Assembly (NCBI GenBank): GCA_036924285.1
Contig: JAYKYS010000007.1
Coordinates: 6,572,001 to 6,636,000 of the forward strand
Direction: 5' to 3'
DNA from: Asterella californica
Lineage: Eukaryota; Streptophyta; Marchantiopsida; Marchantiales; Aytoniaceae
Length of the DNA: 64,000 bases
Position numbers and translations under genes: made by a program. Shown one piece after another: positions 45,348 to 57,278 of the stretch. The notes under the pieces are model-generated. The model was given only the letters and a program-made list of their open reading frames with translations. It was not told the DNA's origin and made no database searches. Within the stretch, counting starts at the first letter, position 1; the number at the start of each line of letters is the position of its first letter.

Positions 45348-47147
45348 TGAAATAGAGATTGACCGCCTAACTGTCAGAGCAAGCCAGGTAAGTGGATGAG
45401 ATGCGATGAATATTTAGTGCACATATTAATTTATGATGGAAATCAATACGTTATGAGAGCGAAAGTGAATATGCATGCAAAGTGCACTTCTGAGAGAAGA
45501 AGAAGAAAAACGTTTACACAACTCAGAAAATTATCGTGAACAATTGGCTGGAAACTGGCTTCAGGAAAGTTTAGTGAAAAATAAAATCAGCAACATGGAA
45601 GAAACATAGACCTACAGAGAAAAATACAAGACTGATGCTCGACTGAAAATACATTTTAGAGAGGAGGAGAAGTAAGCGATAATTGTTTCTTAAATTTATC
45701 TTACTAAATTTAAGTTACTAAAATCAAAAATCTATAATTGAACTTAGTTCACTTGATAACACATGGCTGTTGCATAACCAGAGCATTTCACATCCATAAG
45801 CAAATTACATTACTGAACCTTTTCATGGTATAAACACCTATGCCTTGAACGAGTTGAAACATTTTCAGTTTGTAAGAGCTTTAATTTATAGCCTAACCTT
45901 TCCAAGATGAAGGATTAAGACGTAAATTAAATGCATATTTCCTCTCTTACAAACTTGGAAGAGGGTGCACATTTCTCAAGTTACACTAAAAGAAGAGATG
46001 AAGAGAGTGCAAAAGTTCGATGACATGTACAAGAGCAGATCTAGATCTAAAGACCTTTTCAAGAACAATGGAAATTATGGTTATGAGTATGAGGAAAGAA
46101 ATAGACATGATGTGAAAACGAGAAGTAATAAGAGGTGAATATGCATGCGTAATGAGTTGTTGATCCAATGATTACCAAGACTTAGGTCATCTTCGATTTT
46201 CAAAATCAGTTTTCTAATCTCTCACATGTAAGTGATAGGATTGGAACTATGGGGTACATTGCACACACACCCTGTTTGTTTTTGGATACCGATGGCAGAG
46301 TGCCATACCTACTTCTGAGTGTCTTGGGAGACATGCTTGCGACATGAGCTATTTGACAGAAGGGTGAGATTTTCCAGAAGTCTTATGCGTGAGTGCTTGC
46401 TCATTGTTCACGTTCGCTTCACACATCGATTTCGAGTTAGCCAAGGCTATAATCCATGTAGACGATGGCTTTGAGTACTAGTGAGAAACGGAAGAGTTCG
46501 CTCCTGCTCCATGAGACAAAATTTGAGACCCTTTATTAGACTTGATAATCCGCTGCAAAGAAAATAAATTTTACAAGGAAAAAACAAGTTCATTGGTATC
46601 CGCATTCTCGATCCAAAAGCAGATAGGTTTTCCAGATTAATCACGTTAATTCGTTTTGAAAATCCTTTTGCGAAGAAGACGTTAGATGTGTAAAAACTTC
46701 CAATGTCACGTCTAATTAAGATTATCATCTCCGCAACCATGTCGTCTCTTACGTTGACTAGAGGAATATTGCCGTGGTACCTTCATGATTTGGAACTTAC
46801 GTAGATCAACAAAGAACTTACTTAGTGTTCTCGTCTGGAGAGAACTAGAACTTACGTAGAAAATACTTAGGTAACCCATAAGTTGAGTAAAGTTCTTTTA
46901 CTAAATGTAGATGCTTCAAATTGCTGAATGGTTCAGATATGATGTAGCAAATGATAGAATGTTAACAACTTATGGAAACAAGGTGCATGGGCAATGGAAT
47001 TGCGAGCTATGTGTACCGTGACGTGCGCACACATCGCTACACAACATACATTACTGTCAGAGATACACCACACATACACATAACACATGGATGATGTCAT
47101 ATACATACACAAGTGTACAACAATGATAGATATCAGTAATCTCAACA
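45348..47147. other. AT-rich region, possibly including a 3' LTR
   Basis: No gene recognised. If the polypurine tract is real, a 3' LTR should start at 45348, but I could not align it with sequence left of 41086 beyond the short AATATGCATG words. A repeated AGAACTTACGTAGA-type word occurs near 46790 and 46850. Confidence 0.35.
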
Positions 47148-47443
47148 GAGAAACTACTATCTCCACAATGCCAACACGGCAGCAACGATTACTCGTAAAA
47201 CGGTCAAGCCAAACCCACTCTGTGCTTGCAAAGAATCCATGTAACACTCAACAAGACTATTTATCATAGCCAAGAGCTTGAAGGCTCAACTCGAAGAACT
47301 AAAGCTTCCAAGCTTTACATGCGAAGTATACCCTTAGTGAGCTAGCCCAAGAACCCATCCCAACGACACTAACGGCCGTATCAAGATAGCCACTATGCAC
47401 TCAGCCAACCTAGCCGAGGTGCTCAATTTACGTGACAATCGCA
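47148..47443. repeat. Dispersed repeat, copy B (first copy at 7941-8226)
   Basis: Second copy of the roughly 290-bp repeat, in the same orientation and with several small gaps. It ends at the same TTACGTGAC/GACGTGAC boundary. Here it is not next to gag sequence, which supports an independently mobile unit or a short LTR. Confidence 0.75.
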
Positions 47444-49278
47444 AAGCTGAGAAAGTGAACATATTGCGGTACAAAGGAGTAAATATCTCAAGAATGCTAG
47501 TGAACAGTCAAAATGGAACCACACTTTTTTCCGAAATCTTTTCCTCTTGCAAGATCTACGGTTAGTTAGGTAGAGCATTGTTTACAAGTTCAGCCAAAGA
47601 ATTGAGTGTTTAATTAATCTTAATTAATCTAACTTATTTGATGAAAAAAACTAAATAATAAATAAAATTTTCAGTAAACTTTTTTTCTAACCTAGCAAGT
47701 TCACGGTCATACAGATTTTAGAAGCAGGTAAATTTCTTTCATAATTTCCGTTTGTAAGTTCACTTGGATGTAATATTTTATTTTATTATAATACGTGTAA
47801 TGTAATATTATACTTTCACTTGGATGTAATATTCTACTATATATTTTATTTTATAAGTATTTTAGTATTAAAATAATTATAAAACTAATAGAACAAAATA
47901 CCCGACCTTAACCACGCCAATCACGCCCACCTTCCGCGCTTGTCCTCCTCATTCTCTCCTGTAGAACCCCAAGTTGCATGTATACGAGTATTACCTCAGG
48001 TCGAGGAGGAAAGCAGCGGAAGGACAAGGTGAAGTACGAATTACTTTACATCGGAGGCATAAAACCTTTTTTCCTCGGGAAGGTGGAAACAACAGAAATT
48101 TGCTTGATAATACTCCCGTTGTCTTCGTTGATCACATCCCTCTTAACAATATATTGCTTGATAAATAGTAAAACTAATCACTTTGTCTTCTCGTTCATAT
48201 TTTGTTATTTTTGATTGTCACTAAACATTTTTGCCATTCGAAATATTTAAAAATTAAATATATTTCGATATACTGATTGATAAATAGTAAAAGTAATCAC
48301 TTTGTCTTCTCGGTTCATATTTTGTTATTTTCGATTCTCACTAAAAAACTTCTGCTATTATTTTAGATTGTCACTAAAACATTTTTGCCATTCAAAATGT
48401 TTAACAATTAAATATATTTCAGACAATACATGATTGGAAAACTGATGAGTGCAATCTGAGATGTCCTTAACATAACCAAATGATTGGTTTTACAGTCAAT
48501 GTCCCTAACATAACAAAATGACTGGTTTTACAGTCAATAGCTAGTCAGGGGTATGATAAAGCAATACACAGTTAAGATGGGTTTGATCGAGCTGAACAAA
48601 TCTTCTGGCGGTATGATCAAGCCAATGTATGTGGAAAGGATTTCTGGAAAAACAGATACGTCTTTTGGTGATAGCGGATATATACTACTGATTTCCACAT
48701 ACAGTACACGTGACCACTCATCATTCCTTTGCTAGTTTACCAAATTACCGTCTTCTTGAATGCTCGTAATCCGTGACTCAACTCCAAACTAAAAGAGCTT
48801 GGCTCCTTCATTCATAATCCAACTTACGAGAAAATTAACGTGCGGAAAAGCATCCTAAGCTTTTCGTTTGCACTCACATCGCGGTTTGGTCGTCCATAGG
48901 CCCACTAAACGCTACCGTCCATCAAAGAAACTCTGATGGGAGCTTGTAAACACAAAAAGTCGTACGTCCAAATTAAAGGTGGGTCCTAAAAGTGCACTCG
49001 CGTGGCTCTCAAAGAAACTTCAAACCCGTCAGCAACGCTTTTGTCCTTCAGATTACTGTAAATGCATTTTTGATCGGTTGGAGCATCTGCAGCAAGGTAA
49101 GAAACCGAATTCTGAGACACTGCAGACATATGCGTATCCCAACAGAGAACCAGCCGGTACACTATAGTGTACTCTACATGTTCACGTCATGTAACTATAC
49201 ACATTTCAATCCTGCACTGCCCTGCAATCGCATGCAGAACGCACCGGACTCCGGTGATTATTGTGCAAGGAAGTTATA
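47444..49278. repeat. AT-rich region with tandem repeats
   Basis: Two units of a 119-bp tandem repeat lie at about 48154-48430; the second carries a short extra internal duplication around TTTAGATTGTCACTAAA. A 35-bp tandem pair around TGGTTTTACAGTCAAT lies at about 48466-48538, and CACTTGGATGTAATATT is repeated at about 47760 and 47818. No gene recognised. Confidence 0.6.
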
Positions 49279-49321
49279 GTTATGGGATACCACGAGAAGA
49301 TCTCGCGTGATATCCCATAAC
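49279..49321. repeat. Imperfect hairpin
   Basis: GTTATGGGATA at 49279 pairs with TATCCCATAAC at 49311-49321. The inner bases also pair around CGAGAAGATCTCG, giving a 43-base fold. Confidence 0.75.
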
Positions 49322-49597
49322 AATCATTCTCTCGGTGATTCCCTAGCACTTTTCTATTGTGGAAATCGCTGGTCCCTTGCAGTGTATGTGTCATCCCATG
49401 CTTTTGTGGAAGCTCCACTGTGAAACACATGCAAAAAAACAAATCAAAAGGGAAAGAAACAGTACAGTATCATCCCATGGACTCTGTTCAATTGCAACTT
49501 GAAGGTCCTTGTTACGGTTTCGTTTCTTATCCAGTTCCACCAAAGCCTATTGTCTTAACTTTTGTGAAACAACAACTTACTGTTAGAGAGGTCATAC

Positions 49598-51019
49598 CTG
49601 AGAAAGGGTATCATCTGAGTTGCAAAGGTCTGTAAAGCTAGGATAGATCGGGTGAACTATATGTCTTTCCCACCTTTCACTATACTGCTTGTTGTACATC
49701 TGCCTTTCGCCCAACATTGATAGCATCTTGACTCTCGTCTTGTCTGGATACATCTTCCAGTTCCAAATGCTACAAGCCTTCGGATTCGAAGTAGAGAGCT
49801 GGGGTGGGGTAGTTTTGTTCGTGCTGTGACTTATGGACCCATAAGTCACAGCACGAACAAAACTACCCTCTCGGGCCAAGCATGCGCACGAGCTTTACAT
49901 GAGGAAGAAACTTAAGAACGAAATGAGGAAATGTGACATGGAGAGAGAATGGAGCTTCGAGAGCAAAACACGCAGAGAAAAACATCCCAAGAAGCTGCAT
50001 CGAATCCCGTGATCATTTGTCTCTCCGTATTTTCTACTCAGTGGAGTAGCCCAACATAAAGGATTCCTTTACCCATGAAGAGAATATATATATAGCACGA
50101 ATTCCAGATGGGAACACCCTGAATGGCCGAGTACAAAGAGAACGTGAGGACGGCAAGGAAAAACGGGGACAAGTCCAACACACTAACCTTCTGTCAGGCT
50201 GGGCTGAAATCTTAACCGACTTTCTTCTTCTCAAGGTGGGGTTTTCCTCACTAGGACTTTTGTGCAATGTCCATCCTTTCCTTGAACAAAAAGCGCACAC
50301 GATGAACCACTACTACAGGATGTGGACTAGCAGAATGCTGAGTGAGCCCGTATGGAAAGCAAATTGCAAATCGCACAGGAGCTCTTAGCTGGAAAGTATT
50401 CCAGTACATCACAAGTAAGCTATGACAAAAATCTAAAAGAGAAGATGGATATCCTAGAAAGTCCTGCCAAAACTTCAGATGTTCTCAGCTCTTCACGAAG
50501 CAGTACTCACTTCGAATGAAGACGGTTAATACTGTTACATGATTGTGTTCCCTGTAGAGAAGATCAAATCTGATGCGCGTTAGCTTGAGAGACACCTATA
50601 ACTTTCTTTTCCTCACACTGACGAATGCTTTTTAATATCTTGGTCTGGACGACAAACAACCTGAAGAGTCGGCTAACACAGTACGAGAACTTAGAATCGT
50701 TACGAAATCAGTCAAGCCACTTCGTCAACACCACTGCCATATTAACATGTTCTATCCTAACCATGACAAATTCCCTCGGTGACAGACATCGGCCTTGTTT
50801 ATGCCACTAGCAGTGGTAGTTTATTTCTAGCGTCGTGATTAAAATCCTTCCTCTAGGAGTGCAAGGATATCTTCTTCGTCCGTTTCCCACCCCATTACTA
50901 TTCTCCAACGGTGGGTCTTCCGGATCCTCAGCTCTGTTGTCTGCTACTTGATCCTCATGTTGATCGGCGATAAGAAGATTATGGCTTCTTGGTGGTCGTC
51001 TTTCTAAAATCTGTAGCAT
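49598..51019 (-). CDS. Probable multi-exon gene of unknown function (partial model)
   Basis: The best-supported piece is an exon at 49798-49598: 201 bases, exactly 67 codons, preceded by CTACCCCACCCCAG and followed by CAG/GTATGA. It encodes a basic, aromatic-rich segment (ACSIWNWKMYPDKTRVKML, ERQMYNKQYSERWERHIVH, PIYPSFTDLC). A likely first exon starts at ATG 51019 (MLQILERRPPRSHNLLIADQ, then an acidic stretch) behind a leader containing CTAGGGTTAGGGTTC, a word common in plant 5' leaders. The exons between were not resolved; one candidate is 50246-50188. I do not recognise the protein. The 62-bp palindrome at 49807-49868 sits within ten bases of the acceptor. Confidence 0.4.
49807..49868. repeat. 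62-bp perfect palindrome beside a splice acceptor
   Basis: 49807-49836 and 49839-49868 are perfect 30-bp inverted arms separated by two bases. On the minus strand it lies immediately before the acceptor of the 49798-49598 exon and supplies part of its pyrimidine tract. Confidence 0.92.
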
Positions 51020-52897
51020 GCTTAGATCTACCGGGTAGTTTGTGCTCACAAGTCTACCCGCTTAGATGAGAAAAGCTGAAGAAGATGTAAAACAGCTGCT
51101 ACGAATCAGATCAGATAAGAAGAACCCTAACCCTAGTCCCGCAGGAGAAAATCAAATCAAATTTCAAACATGCTTTGGTCGACTCTGGAAATCGTTAGGA
51201 AGCTGAACCATGCCGAACCCCTAAACCTTAACCTTACCTTGAGCAGGTTAGCCCCTTCGCATTGACATTGCATAGCTAACGATTCCAAAGAAGGGAGGGA
51301 AGGACAAAAATGGAGAGGGGAAGTTTTTGTCATGTGTAAAAGATAACAGCGCATAGCTTTGAAGGATTCCATGACAACATGTCTCGATGCCTAGTTTACA
51401 TATCTATTAACTAATACCCAGAAAACAACTATTATCGGAATTCTTTGTAAGATTTTATGTTCTCGACCCCAGGGTCCCTTTAAGTACTCTTGGTAACGTA
51501 AGGATCTCTTTCTCGGGTTCACTTTCAGAGAACTCAGAGTTAAACGTAAAATGCTTTTCATGATAAATATGTTACGCGAGAATGAAATCTATAAAGTAAT
51601 TATTTAAATAAAACTATTCAGGAGCTTTACACTTTGTAATTCATCTCAAAGCAAACTGATTAGAGTTAACAGAGGAATAAAAACATGAAATTATTAGATT
51701 TTTTAAAGCAAAAGAAGATATTCTTTATAACATAAAATACATGGTGAGGAAAGAAGAATTTTTTTGTGGCTTCTCTTAGTAAAGATTTCCTTGATCACAC
51801 CTCTAGAACAAATGTCGGACTTGACCAGACTTTTCTTATAATTTTCTGCTTTATCAAACCTCTCACCCGAGTTGCTAGTCATACCGACCACTTTGGCTAG
51901 TTACCTCGAGACTTGGCATGCTTTCTGACATAAACAATGATGCGAAGAGAGACTTGGGAAAATTAATTTTAGATTGCTGAATTACTTCTCTCTCTATATG
52001 CAAAGTCTTTTGTCAACACACTTTGCTGACTAGACAAAATGACATATATGACTGACAACTCCAGGTGATGGGGGTGTGATCAAGGTCTGATTATTTCTGA
52101 AATTCGATCTAAGAGTATGATCAGGTAAATTTCTGAAGGTTTTAAAAACAGAAAAAACAGAAAATTTAGAAAAAAAATATGAACCGTTCAGTTATGACAA
52201 GAAGTAAAAGCATATAAATGTTGTTTCCAAATTAGCCCTAATAATTGTGTTTATAATCAGTTACACTGCACCGTATTAGCAACCAATTCACTCACCTAAG
52301 ATAACGTGGACGTATTACTTGTACATACCTTCTTCTGAAAGGTCGAGCTGTTATTTGCAGACTATTTACTTGAACAGCACCTCTGTGTACTCACTGCGGC
52401 TCGAATAATACGTTGTCTACGTTGTAATCGTGGAATCTACTTCACGTAGAGAACTTCCGCGCTGGGCGTGCTTGTCTGAGTTCTCCTAGGAGCGGTCCTT
52501 CTCGAGCTGATCCGGAAGTTTCTTGGCTTCCGTTGGTTCTCTTCTGTTGTTTTTCTCTTAGACACGGCCACTAGAATTCTCGTTCGTAAGGAGGAGTGCT
52601 GATCACGGGTTGTGAGTCGTTGGAGACACGCACACAGTAATACTTGGACGAGAATGCTCGACACATAGGCTGACTCTGGAATCCTTTCTCTTCTTCCGAC
52701 ACGATTCAGGCATCACCAGAGGTATCGTCGCCCGTATTGAGATTCTAAAAATATTTGGTTCACTCTGTCCACTGCTTTGGTGGATTGTATAAAACATGGA
52801 GACTTTTACATGCTTGGAAAACATTCAAGACCGTTCTTTAGATAATTAGAACACTTTTGACGTTGCTCCATCAAAACTGTAAATGGTTTCTGAAAGC
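51020..52897. other. AT-rich intergenic region
   Basis: No gene recognised. 51060-51200 probably holds the leader and promoter of the minus-strand gene described to the left. 51400-52300 is AT-rich. Minus-strand frames of about 75 codons at 52437-52824 have no family signature. Confidence 0.45.
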
Positions 52898-53243
52898 AAG
52901 ATGGTGGAAGAATCTCTTCCTGGGGACTAAGCAAAACATAACTCGTACAGTCCAGACGTGTTCTCAGATTCCATAGTGCAGCCTGAACTTCCTCTCAAAC
53001 AGCGCTGAATCTGTTTCCGAAGCTACCTCTCTAAGTAGGTTTATGGCATGTGATTCGTGCGTTGTGGATCAAGATGGTGGAAGAATCTCTTCGAGGGGAC
53101 TAAGCAAAACATAACTCGTACAGTCCAGACGTGTTCTCAGATTCCATAGTGCAGCCTGAACTTCCTCTCAAACAGCGCTGAATCTGTTTCCGAAGCTACC
53201 TCTCTAAGTAGGTTTATGGCATGTGATTCGTGCGTTGTGGATC
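52898..53243. repeat. 173-bp tandem duplication
   Basis: 52898-53070 and 53071-53243 are direct tandem copies that differ, as far as I can see, at only two adjacent bases (CTTCCTGGGG against CTTCGAGGGG). The near identity indicates a recent event compared with the other repeats in the window. It contains no recognised gene. Confidence 0.95.
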
Positions 53244-54284
53244 ACGCCTCCTATAATGGAGCTTCGCGCGCTTTTGTTTCTTCCTAAACATGGTGGCTTC
53301 ATCGCAGATAAAACAGGAAAGGGAGAAATGTTAGAACATCTGAAGCAGCAGGACCAGTAACTTAACGTATCAAAGGGATAATGACGTGAGTATATACTGT
53401 AATCACATCGTAACAAGTAAAAGAACTTCAAAACGTTGCCAAGCTAAAAGCACTTGTACGGTGTCCTCCCCACAAAAGGATTTTCCTGTTCAGATGATTT
53501 ATTCAAACCCCGAAGCAATGAGTAGAAATAAGCAGAATCATCTCGTGAACAGAGGAGAAATGACATGTTGGACCAACAGTTACATGCTATCCCCTAGCGC
53601 TCCCAACGGCCGACCAGAAAGAAATCTCTGTGCAACGTGGATGTACGTGTGAGAAGCTTAATCTAAACATTCCTCGCTTCGTGATCCTAACTGGTGGGCC
53701 ACGTGATTTTGGCTGGTCGGTGGGTCCTAGGTTACCATCTTCTCCTGTTGCTTGAATTGGACGTGCGGCGTGAAAATCAATCCCATGGCGGCGCTTACGG
53801 GTGTCCCCTTCTGTCCCTCACTTGCCAGGTTCTGACCACCACTACCCTCGCTCGAAGGAGACACTCAATGTAGAGCGTTGAGATAGGTAGAAATCGGGGT
53901 GCAAGAGTCCATTGTGGAGTTTTGGTCTATTCCGAATCTGGAAATTGACATTCTTGACTTGATGTCTATGACTGCAGAGTTGTATTGTGATGTTCAAGGT
54001 TCCCGGTCCAAGGAATGTTGCTGAAACATCAGAGAAAGAAAAGCAGTTGAAACTTTATAGTCTAAGGTTTTAATGTTCTTGTGGCAGCATAATAGGAACA
54101 TTTGAAATTGCGTCAGAATATAGACTCGATTATTAATTGTCCACTCAATCGGAACCCCATGCTTCCACTTGCACTTGGATTTTTTCTGCATATTTTGCAA
54201 ATGGTCCGGTTCTGCTCAGCCTCTGAAGGTTCTTTTGAGGATGAGTTGTGCTGTTCCGTTGTCAGCACAGTGACTTGGCTGCAG
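53244..54284. other. Region upstream of the RING gene
   Basis: Probably contains the promoter, leader and first exon of the RING gene. A plus-strand frame around 54200-54280 (ASEGSFEDEL) could be the upstream exon, but I could not fix a start codon or donor. Confidence 0.4.
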
Positions 54285-57213
54285 AAATAGAGAGCAATAC
54301 GTGCCCTATTTGCTTTGAGCTGATGAAATCGCCTGACTTTCCGCCAGTAGTACTATCTCCGTGTGGTCACTCGTTCTGTGCCAAGGTCATTCCCTGTCTT
54401 TTCTGTTCTCAGGGCCCCCACGTGGAAATTACATTCTTCTTTTTAGCTCAAAACGCATCGCATACGGTGCTTGTTTCAAACAGTTGATGTCCTTGATGTA
54501 CATGGTTCGCTTGGTGCATCCACCCGTCTCGGTGTAGTCTCAACGACAAATTCAGTACTAATAATTGGACACAGGAAGAGCATCGATCTACCTGCTGCAT
54601 ACATCTTGTTTGCATCCGTGAATCGCGGTGATGTCTGAGAATACCGCTCGCACAATCAGTACTGATGTAGTTATACGAGACCATCGTTTTGTTGTTTTAT
54701 TAATATCACACATCGCTGCTTTAGGGTAGATCTGTACCCGCATGTCATGCCTTGTATTCAAAGGCGTGACCTACAGGAATGAACTTTCCTTTCCTCGTAG
54801 TGGATAATAATCGCCTTGTTTACACCTGTTGTTTCCCTCGAATAAAATCTTACTTGCTTGATTTCACTCGTCCAGTTTAATGGAGTGCAAGGCTCTTATA
54901 TTGATCATCAACTGAAGAGATTTAGCCAAGCCCTGGAACTAACGCGTCACTGCAAATTGACTTAATGCAGTGTTTATCGGTGCACTTGGGAAGCCAGCGT
55001 AAGAGATTGTGCCCGTATTGCCGCCAAAGAATTGCTTCTTCGGCTGTGAACCTATCGCTGCAGAGGCTGATTGACAGCTTCGTGAGTCTTCAAGATAAGA
55101 GGCCACCACCACCTGAGACGGAGCACGAGAAGGAATACTTTTTAAGCAAATTATCTGCTGCTGAGACCAGATCCGACATCTTACGCAAAGAGCTCCATGC
55201 AGCAGTGGACCGGAAAAGGGTACACTATCCCCTAAACCATTGCAGTTCACGTTTCAGAAGAAGACTTTAGCATCGTGGAATAACCAAGTCGGGCTACAAA
55301 GCCTCTGTGACGCTACGGGCCTAGTTTCAGTGTCGATGAGGTTTCATCGAACTTATTCCTGTCAGAGAATGTGTTGATTTACATTTAATGTCTCGCCTTG
55401 CAGCTACTGGAATCTCAAATGTCCAACATCAACAGACTCAACAGCAGACTACGACACAAACAAGCAGAAGCCAGGGAGAGACTGCGGACGGTGTTGTCTT
55501 TGATCTCTCTTACACTTTTCAAAGTTCTCGCACACAAATGTCAATGTTTCTGGTTGGTCACCTGAGAGAAAAACACTAATACTGTGCCATATAATGAGCC
55601 CCAATCGTCATAAAATTTAACAACTCTATCAGTAGCTTGGATCTTTGGATGAAGTGGTAGTCAACCTGTTGTGAAGGATTATATCCTCCACTGCGCCAAA
55701 AGCTTACGAGGAGAAGCTCTATGGAAATCAGGTTACTGCTGAGAACGAGTCAATAGATAAAGAGATACGATTAATAGAGTCCCAAAGAGCGGATGTTCAG
55801 AAGCGTGTGGACGAGGAATATGCTAGTACCGCTCTTGTGGATTCATCACTCAAGGAACTGAGAACAGTAAACAACTCAACTTATGTTCTGCTTCTGCTTT
55901 AGCGTGAACTTCAGCTCTCTTATTCCAGCTACTGCTGTATCCAGCTAGTGTCTGTCTTGAATATCAAGGATCTCCATCTTGGAGTGGCTAATTACTGTAA
56001 TCTTGGCAGGAATGCGAGAAGTACAGATTATGCCTTCTAAACTAAAGGCTGTAAGCGACCAACTTGCTTCTATACAGCAGCGCCAATTCTGTATCCTTAT
56101 TACTGTCGTTAGCTCTGGTAACGACATAACTGAAGGAGTAAGAAACAGGCAGAAACGATATTTATTCGCAGACTCTATCATCTTCCAAATGGAATTGAAC
56201 CTGTACGTGAAGGCTCTAGAAGAGACCGAACAGAGCCCTGCCTTATCATTTATTCATAGCATTCAAGGACTGGAATAGGCAAAACCATTCTCTGTGTCTT
56301 GATCTTGGAGCTCCCTGGTAGATTCAGAACAGGCATTCTACTCATCTTAAATATCCTTCACGGTACTGGAGCTCTGAAGCTTCGATCGACAAATGTGTAA
56401 GTTAACAGCTGCTTTGTGTATGCGCACGAGTGGTTATGGTCAGTACCATCAGTCAGTTAATTCTGAGTTGCTTTGAGAGATATTATGAACCACAGTTATT
56501 TGATATTGGATTTGCAGTATGCCGTATTGCCAAGAGTCTCAGAAGTAATCGCTAATACATTTAAAAATTTAACTTCCATGCTTCAAACCATTATGTCCGA
56601 GTGGACGAGGTGATCACCCACATGTACGCAACTCTCTTAGCCGCGAGGTGTCATTCTTAGATTGGTTCGATCCAAAGCTAGAATCAAAAGCTCGAGAAAC
56701 TTGCATAACTTTGGCCAATCGCGCAACTCCTACGAAGTTCAAAAGACACATCCTGAAGGTTAAAAATTATCGCAACAGCGAAACCTGTTGCACTTCTGCA
56801 TTAGAACTAGCAGGATCTTAGAAGTATTCAGGGTAAGGTTTAATACACTCGAGACTTCTAAACCCTCAAGGTATTACATTATTTCAGATCCTGTATCTAA
56901 TGGCGTGTCTCGAGTAACCCCGTCGCATCTGCATGTATGGAGTGTAAGAACAGCTTCAACGGACATAAGATCAATCTGCGGTTAGAGGAATGGTAGAAAG
57001 TGCTTGTTTTCTTAGACGAGGTGCTGCAACTCGGTTCGGTGACATTTATCGGTGAACGACAAAGTGGTTTATACGTGCACGCTTGGAGCCTTCGAGTTGG
57101 TCTGGACTCTGGACTCTGAAGTAGGTTGCATGATCTCGAGAGACTTATGAAGGAAAAAGATGAAACGTTTCCAGTTCAGATGGCAGATACAGCTAGCAAT
57201 TACTCAGGTTTGC
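54285..57213 (+). CDS. RING-finger plus coiled-coil protein (putative E3 ubiquitin ligase), partial exon model
   Basis: Exon 54285-54385 encodes NTCPICFELM and SPCGHSFCAK, then GT. Exon 54971-55219 (after TTAATGCAG) continues CLSVHLGSQRKRLCPYCRQR. Together they give a complete C3HC4 RING (CPIC, CGHSFCAKC, CPYC), followed by NLSLQRLIDSFVSLQDK and a Glu/Lys-rich helix. Exon 55404-55490 (LLESQMSNINRLNSRLRHKQ, then AEARERL) and later pieces near 55695-55868 (AYEEKLYGNQV, DKEIRLIESQRADVQKRVDE), 56015-56085, 56170-56240, 56520-56610, 56680-56760 and 57130-57213 are charged, heptad-like coiled-coil segments. N-terminal RING with a long coiled coil suggests an E3 ligase that dimerises through the coil. 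First exon, later splice sites and stop were not resolved, and I cannot assign a named family. Confidence 0.7.
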
Positions 57214-57245
57214 ACTGTGTGTTCTTCAGAGAGTACCGTGCTCTT

Positions 57246-57278
57246 GTATGTATGTAGGTATGTAGGTATGTACATATG
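57246..57278. repeat. Short TATG/TAGG microsatellite
   Basis: A run of TATGTATGTAGG-type units of about 30 bp, directly after the last recognised coiled-coil segment. Confidence 0.8.

Noticed and set aside
49357..49635. 92-codon plus-strand frame that reads like protein (SVQLQLEGPCYGFVS)
   Set aside because: It overlaps the donor of the better-supported minus-strand exon and has no known domain; not enough to call a gene.
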